Assembly: GCA_021793115.1 (NCBI GenBank)
Contig: JAJYTJ010000056.1
Location: 1 to 21,922 of the forward strand
Direction: 5' to 3'
Origin: Actinomycetes bacterium
GTDB taxonomy: Bacteria > Actinomycetota > Actinomycetes > Actinomycetales > Cellulomonadaceae
Length of the DNA stretch: 21,922 nucleotides
The notes under the pieces were generated by a model that saw only the letters and a program-made list of their open reading frames with translations, made no database searches and had not been told where the DNA came from. Position numbers and translations under genes: made by a program. Positions 1 through 8,400 of the stretch are shown here, in pieces; the first letter of the stretch is position 1; every line of letters begins with the position of its first letter.

Positions 1-99
1 AAGCAGTGGCGAGGACTGGCCACCCGCTACGACAAACTCGCCATCACCTACCGCGCCGCCGTCGTCCTCGCCGCCTGCATCACCTGGACACGCATATGA
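1..99 (+). CDS. IS5-family transposase, C-terminal end (partial)
   Basis: The plus strand is open from the window edge to a TGA at 97-99 and encodes the last 32 residues of a protein. The segment contains RGLATRYDKLA followed by a hydrophobic AAVVLAACITW, which is the usual C-terminal end of actinobacterial IS5-family DDE transposases. The catalytic residues lie outside the window. The stop codon sits beside the terminal repeat, as is common in compact insertion sequences. The identification rests on a short, characteristic tail, so the family is fairly sure but the subgroup is not. Confidence 0.8.
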   Translation, partial: KQWRGLATRYDKLAITYRAAVVLAACITWTRI

Positions 100-113
100 G
101 AGACACGCCCTAG
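1..113 (+). mobile_element. Right end of an IS5-like insertion sequence with CTAG target
   Basis: After the transposase stop comes gagacacgccc at 100-110, which read inward is GGGCGTGTCTC, a typical IS5-type terminal inverted repeat. It abuts CTAG at 110-113, matching the YTAR targets used by IS5-group elements. To the right of this point the methyltransferase reading frame begins, so the element has inserted into that gene. The left end, the second inverted repeat and the matching target copy are outside the window, so the exact last base of the element could be off by one to three positions. Confidence 0.65.
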
Positions 114-2577
114 TCGCCTCAGCTACGCGGCTCGCGTCCTGCCATTCGCGCTCCAGCGCCGGATTGGTCTGCTTGAGCGCTGTGATCAGCTTCTTGCGAG
201 CGGCCGCATTGACTGCTCCCGCGATTTCGGGGTCCCGCTGAGCGAAGTACTCCTGCTCCTGCAGTTTGATCCGCTCCCATGGCGGGTTGCCCACCATGGC
301 CGTGAAGCCTCCCGCCCAGCCCTCGGGGACTACGGCCGGGTCGGCGTGGAAAACCTCCGGAAACTCGAGGTGCCAGTGGAAGAAATGGTGCGTGACCGCC
401 TGGGCGTGGACCCGTTGGGCCGCGACCGGGTCGAGCTCGCCGTCGCGGATGGTGTCCAGGGTCGCGGAAGTGACGGCCGTGTGGCCGGCCCGTTTGGGTT
501 GCATAAAGGCAGCGGACCATGCGTCGGCGAGGAGCCGCTCACGGGCGCGCGTCGGTGAGGCGAGATACGCCTGGTAGCGGGTTCGCAGGGCGTGGACGTC
601 TGCGAGCCGGGCGCCGGGCTTGATCGTCAGGTCTGGTAGCTCGTCTGAGGCTCCCGCGCCGGCTGGGTCGTCGAGGTCGAAGAGGGACTGCACGCCGGCG
701 TCTCGTTCGGCCTTGTTCCGCCTCCTCCAGGCGGTCGTGAGAGCCTTGTCGTCGTCCCCGAGGGCGACGTAAGCCTCGTCGGGAATGCCGCCGGCGATCA
801 GCGCCGGGGTGGTGCCGAGCAGCGAGTTGCCAACCTTAATGTGCGCGTCGAGATAGGACAGGGGTCGGCCGGCCTGCATGGCCTCGAGCCACAGGGACAC
901 CTTGGCCAGCTCGGCGGCCAGGGGGTTCAGGTCGACCCCGTAGATGCACCGCTCGACGACGTCGTGAACTGCGGTCTGAACATCCGAGGGTGTGGGGTCA
1001 GTCTCGCCTGAGCGGACCACGGCGAGGCGTTCGGCGATGCGGCGCGCCGCGGCGACCAGGAAATGGCCGGATCCGCACGCCGGGTCGCAGACGGTCATGG
1101 TGAGCAGCGCCGTCTCCGGGTCGGTCGCACGCTCCGCTTCGTCCAGCAGCGGGTCGAGAGTCTCGTCGAGCACCAAGTCGATCAAGTCGGAGGGGGTGTA
1201 GTACGAGCCCGTCGTCTTGCGGTCGTTGCCGGCGAGGTTCTCCAGCGTGAACGTGTGCTCCACCGGGTTGTGCCGGGGAACCAGCTCGAGCAGGGACTCA
1301 TAGATGGACCCCAGTTCCTCTGCGCCGAGGTTCTTGTAGTCCACGACGCGTTGCGGCTGGCCCGCCGGCTTCACGATCGACAGGTCACGGACCGCGGCGA
1401 GCAGTGCGTCGTTCGGCAGGTCCGCTCCGCCGAACACCTCAGCGCCGAGGTCGTCGAATAGGCCACCCAGACCGGGCAGGGCGAGTTCCGGGCACCCTGC
1501 TTCGTCTCCGAGTCGAGCGATGACGAGTCGTTGCGCGTGCCACAGGTCTGTGTGCGTAGTGCCGCGCCTCTTGAGGGCCAGCCGCCGCAGTCGAGTCGTG
1601 GAGTAGAACTCGCGGTAGCGGACCTTGGCGTCGACATCGGCGTCGGGGTCGAGCAGGGCGTTGCGATCCTCGGCGACGAACAAGAACAACAACCGGTAGA
1701 CGAGTCGCAGCAACCCCTGATGCACGTCCGCCAGCGCCAGCGCTCCGTCGGCCAGCTGGTCGCGCAGCTCGGTGTTCGTCGGCGCACGCAGGAAGCCGGT
1801 GCCGAGGTGCTCGATGGCTCGCTGCACGCCCTCGCGCAGCAACGCCATGGCTCGCGTCCCGGAGGTGATCGCGGTCGAACGCCAGCGCTCGAGCCAGCAA
1901 TCGGCCGGTCCGCCGTCGTCGGTGACCTCCACCCGGGACTGATGCAGAAGCAGGAACAGGACCACGAAGTCCGAGAACAGCTCCCCGGTGAACATCGCGT
2001 CGAGGTCGAACTCGACGTACGAGAGCGTGGACAGGGTGGAGGAGTCCCGCAGCAGGCGCAGAGCCTGGCCGTTGGACAAGACGGCCCAGAGGTAGTCGTC
2101 GCTCCGGTTGAGCAGCTCCTGGACCATCGCGTACGGCGCACGCTCGGCGGCGCCCGCGACACCCTTGGTGCGGCGGTCGAGGTCGACACCCCAGCCGAGC
2201 AGGTGGATGGGGAAGGAGCCCCAGAGGTGCGAGACGGGGTACGACTTGTCCCCGGCCACCAGGCCGCCCGCCGGCACGGACTGCAGCCGGCCATAGCCGA
2301 GCTCGCGGAAGAGGAGGAGCAGCCACCGTTCGCGCGTGAGACGGACCGCCGGGTCGCCGTCCGGGAGGTCGGCCAGCGCATCACGGAAGGCCGGCCACAC
2401 CGACAGCAGGTACGCCCACGCCCGGTTCGCCGCCTCACGCGGTGACTCGCCGGCCGCCAGGTGGAAGTCCGCCGAGCGCAGACCCCCGAGGTCCGCGTCG
2501 CCGGCGGCTACCCGCGCCAGCACGTCCGCCGGCAGCAGCGCGCCGACGGACCGAATCGAGGTCAGCTCTGCACTCAC
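110..2577 (-). pseudogene. Eco57I/PglX-type DNA adenine methyltransferase, truncated by IS insertion
   Basis: This is the methyltransferase of the defence operon, expected to methylate adenine N6 and mark host DNA as self. It starts at a GTG (2577) that overlaps the SNF2 stop as GTGA. About 430 N-terminal, largely helical residues are followed by TTGSYYTPSDLIDLVLD, then the S-adenosylmethionine motif DPACGSGHFLVAAARRIAER (D498), and the catalytic motif IV NPPW (N764, bases 277-288) followed by ERIKLQEQEYFA. I found no internal stop. Native sequence ends at about residue 821, at the CTAG junction, after which the frame runs antisense through the IS to the window edge. The target-recognition and C-terminal parts are therefore lost or displaced; intact relatives are usually above 1,000 residues. 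Its place after a SNF2 gene suggests a DrmMI- or PglX-like role. The family is clear from the motifs; inactivation is inferred from the truncation. Confidence 0.85.
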
Positions 2578-5426
2578 AGCGCACTTCCCTGGTTGACCGG
2601 GAGGTAGACGTACACGCCCAGCATGTCGACCGGCTTCTGGGCCCGGACACGGAGGCCCTGGCGTGAGGCACCGGCGCCGGCACGGACCCTTCGGTGGCTG
2701 TCGAGGAGCTGCTCGGCCCGCGCGTCGGCTCGGGTCGCCAGCTGCTCGTCGAGCAGGCCGGCCTTCTCGATGGCGTTCTCGACGAAGCTCCGTGCCTGAT
2801 CAGGGGGGATGTTCGCATCCGGTGCAGCGAGCACGAGCTGCGCGACTTCGTCGTCGGCCAGGAAGGTCGGCGACTCGGGTGACCCCCGGAACGCGACCAG
2901 CTCGGCGTCCTCGGCGATGAGCTGTCTGATCCCGTCGCGTGCCGGCACGTCGAGGTGGAAGCGGTATCGGACGAGCAGCAACGTGGTGCGCGCCTGGACG
3001 TGGTGGGTGCGAATGACACCGGCGCGCCGTGCAGGCCGGAGATCCTCCGGCGCCTGTCCGTCCAACGCCGTGTCCAGCACGTACCGGGCGAGGGCCTCGA
3101 CGCTCGGGTCCGTACGTGCCAGGACCGCGTGGTGCCGGGGCACCGGGAGCCGGTCGTGGAAGGGCAGCGGCTCTGCGTGCGCGGACGGAAGGGAGTCGCG
3201 GATACCGGCCACCAGTGTCGCGGTGATCGCCTCGAGGCCGTCGGCTGTCGGCGTCACGGTGGAACCCAGAGCCTGGAGCGTGTCCTGAACGAACGGCCGG
3301 ATCTCGCCGTGGCTGCCGAGTGCCTGACGCACCAGGGCTACCTCCTGAGCGACCTCGTCCGGGTGGATCGCGCCCTGCGCGTACTTGGTGCGGGACGCGC
3401 GCTCGGCCTCCGCGGCGGATCGCCACGCGAGGTCCAGACGCTGGTCAGCCTGCCGCAGTCCGAGATCAAGCTCGCCCTGCTCGTGGTCGACGCCGCGCAG
3501 CACGAGGCCCTCCATCAAGGCCTCGAGCACGCTGTCCGACTCGCTCGGCACCGGCACGCTCACGCCGGTCGCCTTGCTGATCGCGCGATGCCGCCGGATC
3601 AGCACGTCCAGCACGATCCCGTCGATCGAGTTGTCGACGCCGTAGATGGTCACCGCGCGGACCGTCGGCGCGGTCTGCCCGAAGCGGTCCACCCGGCCCT
3701 CGCGCTGCTCGTGGCGGGTCGGGTTCCAGGCCAGGTCGTAGTGCACCACTGCCTGGAACGCATCCTGGAGGTTGACGCCTTCGGACAGGCAGTCGGTGGC
3801 GACCAGCACATGCCGGGCGGGAGTGGCGGTCAGCTCGGCGATCCGCTGCTGACGCTCGGCCGGCGGGAGCGTGCCGGTCACGGCGGCCACCTCTGACGTG
3901 CCGGCGAGGGCGGTGCGCAGGTGGTCGGCGACGTACTCCGCGGTGTCGATGAACCGGCAGAACACGATCGGGTCGAAGCCGTCGGCGAGGAGGGCCTTCA
4001 CCTCGGCCGTGGCACGCGCCAGCTTGGCGTCGGCTGACGGCCCACGCAGAGCGTCGGCGGCCCGGGCCATCGCCTGCAGGCGGGCGCGCTGGCTGTGCGA
4101 GCCTGTCGGCTCGCCGTCTCCGGGGGCGTCATCAGCACCGGGGGTGACGTCGATGCCCTCGATCGCCTCGTCGTCGGCGCTGTCCAGCACGGCCGCCCGG
4201 CCGAGCTCGTCTGCTTCGTTGACGTCCGCCGCGTCGGCAGTGACCGCGCGCATCCGCAGCGTCGCCGCGGCTGCGGCCGGCGACGAGGCCAGCGAACGGA
4301 GCAGGGCGAGCACGCTCCACCAGCGGACCCGCTGGTGCAGCGCGCTGTCGCCGGCGCTGTGCACCTGCTCTTGTGCGTAGTCCAGAACCTGGGTGAACAG
4401 CCGTTGGTACTCCGGCGTCAAGTTGTACGGGACCTCACGGGTCTCGCGGTCGGACGGGAACTGCGTGTCCTCGTCGAGATAGCGCCGGATGTCGGCGCGA
4501 CGACGTTGCACGAAGTGCCGAGCCAGGCGCTCGCGGCCGCGGGCCTGATCCAGGTCCAGCGTCGCGAGCTCGTGGTCCAGCAGCTCGAGGAGGTTGCGGA
4601 AGCCGTCCTCCTTGCCGGAGTGCGGGGTCGCGGTGACCAGCAGCAGGTGCCGCTTCGGGTCCTTGGCCAGGTCACGCAGCAGCTCGTGACGGCGGTGCCG
4701 CTGCCGTGTCCCGATGCCGCTGTCGGAGACCGCGGTGTGCGCCTCGTCCACGATGACGAGGTCTGGGCAGTGGTTGAGGAACTCGCTGCGGTGCTGGTCC
4801 GACTTGATGAAGTCGGTGGAGACGACGACGAACGGGTAGCGGTCGAACAACGACTCGTTCATCATCAGGTCGTGCTCGAGGCGACGAACCGTCGAGGTGA
4901 GCACCAGCTCGGCGTCGATGCCGAACTTCTCCCGCAGCTCGCTCTGCCACTGCTCGGCCAGGGCGGGGCTGCACAGGACTGCCAGCCGGCGAGCATCGCC
5001 CTGGGCGAGCAGCTCGGCCGCGATGAGGCCGGCCTCGATCGTCTTGCCGATGCCGACGTCGTCAGCGATCAGCAGCCGCACCGTGTCCTGCCGGAGCGCC
5101 ATCAGGAGCGGCACCAGCTGGTAGGCGCGTGGTTCTACCGCGATCGCTGCCAGGGACCGGAAGGGTCCGGCGGACGAGCGGAAGCCGAGCTGAAGGGCCG
5201 TCCGCAGCAGGCTTGCGCTCGAGGCGTCGCCAAGGTCGTCGGGCGACGGGAGCGGGTAGGTGGCGTCCTCCACGGCCTCGAGGGCGGTGTGCAGGCCGGC
5301 GATGTCGTCGCTGCCGCCGCCCAGCGGGCGGAGCACCAGGAAGTCCGGGGTGCTGTCGGGCAGCACGACCCATTCGCGGCCCCTCGCGCGCACGAGGGAA
5401 CCAGCCGTGTACGTCGACGTCGTCAT
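2574..5426 (-). CDS. SNF2/RapA-like helicase (DrmD-like) of a DISARM-type system
   Basis: This 950-residue superfamily 2 ATPase is predicted to translocate on DNA as part of the defence complex. Motifs in order are: Walker A DDVGIGKT (about 122-129), DEAH box VIVDEAH (224-230), motif III TATPHSG (265-271), an acidic variable insert (about 400-445), motif V ATDCLSEGVNLQ (543-554) and motif VI QREGRVDRFGQ (574-584). A long helical C-terminus follows. The helicase order and the RapA-like motif VI match DrmD of class 1 DISARM and related SNF2 proteins. The reading frame is open further upstream, but that part overlaps the previous gene. I chose the ATG at 5426 because GGAG stands four bases before it and the protein then begins MTTSTYTAGSLVRARGREWV, which reads like a genuine N-terminus. 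It lies 13 bases after the upstream gene and overlaps the methyltransferase start. Confidence 0.85.
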   Translation of the reverse strand: MTTSTYTAGSLVRARGREWVVLPDSTPDFLVLRPLGGGSDDIAGLHTALEAVEDATYPLPSPDDLGDASSASLLRTALQLGFRSSAGPFRSLAAIAVEPRAYQLVPLLMALRQDTVRLLIADDVGIGKTIEAGLIAAELLAQGDARRLAVLCSPALAEQWQSELREKFGIDAELVLTSTVRRLEHDLMMNESLFDRYPFVVVSTDFIKSDQHRSEFLNHCPDLVIVDEAHTAVSDSGIGTRQRHRRHELLRDLAKDPKRHLLLVTATPHSGKEDGFRNLLELLDHELATLDLDQARGRERLARHFVQRRRADIRRYLDEDTQFPSDRETREVPYNLTPEYQRLFTQVLDYAQEQVHSAGDSALHQRVRWWSVLALLRSLASSPAAAAATLRMRAVTADAADVNEADELGRAAVLDSADDEAIEGIDVTPGADDAPGDGEPTGSHSQRARLQAMARAADALRGPSADAKLARATAEVKALLADGFDPIVFCRFIDTAEYVADHLRTALAGTSEVAAVTGTLPPAERQQRIAELTATPARHVLVATDCLSEGVNLQDAFQAVVHYDLAWNPTRHEQREGRVDRFGQTAPTVRAVTIYGVDNSIDGIVLDVLIRRHRAISKATGVSVPVPSESDSVLEALMEGLVLRGVDHEQGELDLGLRQADQRLDLAWRSAAEAERASRTKYAQGAIHPDEVAQEVALVRQALGSHGEIRPFVQDTLQALGSTVTPTADGLEAITATLVAGIRDSLPSAHAEPLPFHDRLPVPRHHAVLARTDPSVEALARYVLDTALDGQAPEDLRPARRAGVIRTHHVQARTTLLLVRYRFHLDVPARDGIRQLIAEDAELVAFRGSPESPTFLADDEVAQLVLAAPDANIPPDQARSFVENAIEKAGLLDEQLATRADARAEQLLDSHRRVRAGAGASRQGLRVRAQKPVDMLGVYVYLPVNQGSAL

Positions 5427-5434
5427 TTCGCTCC
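5427..5434 (-). promoter_or_regulatory. Ribosome binding site fixing the SNF2 start
   Basis: On the minus strand GGAG (5434-5431) is followed by four bases and then ATG at 5426. This supports the internal start over the longer open frame that reaches 5711, whose extra 95 residues are low-complexity Ser/Thr/Arg sequence antisense-shifted over the upstream gene. Confidence 0.6.
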
Positions 5435-5439
5435 GTTGC

Positions 5440-8400
5440 TCACGACTTCGGTGTGCCGAAGACCGAGGGGTATCGCCCCACCACTGCCGTCCATGCGTCG
5501 TCGTGACGCACCCGCACGACCATCCAACCCATGTCCTCGAGCCGCTCCTGCGCGGCGGCGTCGCGCTCGCGCTGGAAGTCGTGGTCGTGCACCGGCCCGT
5601 CGACGAAGACCGCGACCGGGCCGCTGGGCAGGTCGAAGACGAGGTCGGGCCGCGCGGCAGCCTCGGGGACGAGCACCTGGGCGCGGTCCGGAAGCCGGTA
5701 GGCGTGGTCATCGAGCCACAGCACGAACTGCCGCTCCAGGCTCGAGTCCGCGAACCCGTCGAGAAGGGCGCGCTGGTCGGCGCGGGAGCGGCCTCCGGCT
5801 CCCGCCGCGACGGTCGAGTCGCGCAGCTGGATCAGCAAGTCCTTGATCCGGTGCCGGTCGATGAGCGAGTGCTCGTGCTGGTTGTTGTAGGACAGCAGGC
5901 ACTCGTAGCAGGCGAGCTCGCACCGCTCGACCGTCCCAGTAGACCGGGCGGGACCGCCGAGATCCTCGCCCGTGTCAGGGTCCACGTGGATGATCTCGAG
6001 CGCACCCCGTGCCACGAGAGCCAGTGCAGCCGGCTCCGAGACCAGCCGTCGCAGCGCACCTGCGCCGCCCTCGGCAGCCTCCATCAGAAGCATCCGGCCG
6101 CGACCGTCGCGGTCCGGCAACGACTGGCTCTCCAGCTCGGAGTCCTCCAGCTGGAACGCCGCCTCCGCGCCACGTTCCAGGGCGTATCGCAGGCTCGTCG
6201 CCGTCGACTGGTCCACGGGGCCTACCAGTCGCAGCACCAGGACGTTGCGGCGGTCCTCGACGTACGGGATCACACGCATGACGTGGTTCTTGACGTCCTC
6301 GAAGTCCGCCAGATCCTGGGCGTCAGGGGTGGCGTCGCCGGCGTCCTTCTTGGTCGCCCAGCGGCCGGTGACGGTGTCCAGGTAGTAGCCCCGCACGTCG
6401 GGTTCCTTCCGGCGACGTCGGCCGACGTTGGCCACCCGGATCGTCGCGCTGTCGCCGTAGGCGAGCTCGAGGATGGCGCTGCCACCTGTCGCGGCGGTCG
6501 CGTCGACGCGGCCGGGGCGCTCGCCGTGATCCTGGAAGCGGTAGCTGGCCTCGAGCTCGTACCCCGCCCGGCGCCGCTCCTCCTCGTCGCTGCTGATGCG
6601 CTCGCGGCGGCGCGTGAACACCGTCTGCAGGCGCAGCAGGCCGTAGGTCTTGGTGCCGAGCTTCGCTCCGCACGAGTCGCACACGTCCGTCCCAACGGCG
6701 ATCGCGTGGTGATACCCGCAGGACGTGCAGCGCCGAGCTTCCTCCGTCTGGGTGGACCCCCCCGGCGTCGAAGACTGCGGCACCTGAATCCGGTCCACCT
6801 CGTAACGCGCGCCCTCGTGGTAGATGAGAGCGCCCGGACCGAACTCGCTGATCGCGAGGAACCGTGGTCGCTGCAGGTAGTCGCCGTCGCCCCGGCCGCG
6901 ACCGCCGGGGATGTACGCCGCGAGGGGAAGCCGGGGGAACGAGTAGCCGGGGAGGAAGCCCTCCGAGGCGAGGTAGCGATACGTGTAGAAGTCCGTCTGG
7001 CCCTTCTCCGAGTCCTCGTTACGGAGCAGGGCGAGCTGGTTCTTCGCCTCCCAGGCACGCCGACCCGCGGCGTCCTTCTCGGCCCGGGGAGCGTGTGGCG
7101 CCACCGCCAGCTTGTTCTGCTCGTGGTACTCCGCGAGCGCCGCGCGGTAGAGCGACCGCCACCGCTCGAGCGCCGAATCCAGACTCACGGCCGCACGCTG
7201 AACCTGGTCGGCCACCCAGCCCTCGTACCACCAGGGCACCGACTCGTCCGCAGTCGCCCACGTCCGACGAAGCTCCGCGATCACCTGCTCGGCGCGCCGA
7301 GTCGCACGGAGCGCGACGTCCGACTCCGTCATCGCACGCCACACCTCCGGCAGGATCGTCAGGCTCGGGTGCTCGCCAGCGGCATCCACGATGTCGGTGA
7401 TCCGCGACCGCAGGGACTGCCCCGTCTCCGCCAACCAGATGGCGTGGACGTGCGAACGGATGAGGTCCTCGTTGGTGAGATCGAGCCGTGGCGCAGCCAC
7501 GGCCCCCGCCACCATCTCCTGCGAGTGCCGGAAATAGTAGGTGTCGTGGGCGTTGCCGGTTGCGCAGTAGGTGACGACAAGCGCCGGCTGTCCGCTCCGG
7601 CCGGCCCGCCCGGAGCGTTGTGCGTAGTTGGCCGGGGTCGGTGGGACGTTGCGCAGGCCGACGGCGTTGAGGCTGGCGATATCGACACCGAGCTCCATAG
7701 TCGGGGAGCAGAAGAGCAGCGGCAGGGTGCCCTCGCGGAACTCCGCCTCGCGGACCTCTCGCGTCTCGCTGGGAACCTGGGCGGTGTGCTCACGGGCCTG
7801 CAGGCCTCGAAGACCGGACGCGATCGTGCGGTACAGGTCCCGGAAGAACGGATTGACGCGAATGGTGGCCTCGCTGTCCGTGCTCTTCCGGAGCGGGTCC
7901 TCGGCGCCCTTGGTGCCGTCGCCCGGACGCCAACGGATCGCCGAGGCCTTGAGGCGGTAGCCCGGAACGCCGTCCTCGACGGACGTCTGGCTGAGCAGCC
8001 CGCCCGCGTCGCAGAGCACGCGGAAGAGGTCCTCGATCACTGCCTGCGCGTCGTCCGTGGTGAGCGAGATGCCGAGCGCGGTCTCACGGCGCAGGTATCG
8101 GCCGTAGGCCGAGCGGCCTGACAGGAAGAGGTCGCCCCAGCCTTTCCGAGGCGTCGCCGTGCGCGGGTAGACGGTCCCCGTGGCGACGAGCTGCTCTCCC
8201 TCGGCCAGCGCCCAGGGCCCCTCGAGGTGCTGCCGCGAGATCCGCTGGAGCTGCTCGAATCCGGTCGGTGTCAGGCAGTCGACGTCGACCGCCAGGACGC
8301 GGCGCATCTCGTCGAGCAGGATCCTGGCGAGCTCGGCGCGAAGCGGCGCCGGCGCATCCCGGAGAGGTGCCAGGCACGAGTCCCAGATCTCCTGGTCCGC

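Noticed and set aside
1531..2445. A 304-codon plus-strand frame rich in Val, Gly and Gln
   Set aside because: It is antisense to the methyltransferase N-terminal part; its composition is that of a GC-rich reverse frame.
5260..8121. A 953-codon open frame on the plus strand antisense to the helicase
   Set aside because: It is an antisense shadow in GC-rich DNA; the minus strand carries the full helicase/DUF1998 motif series, and the plus product has no recognisable domain.
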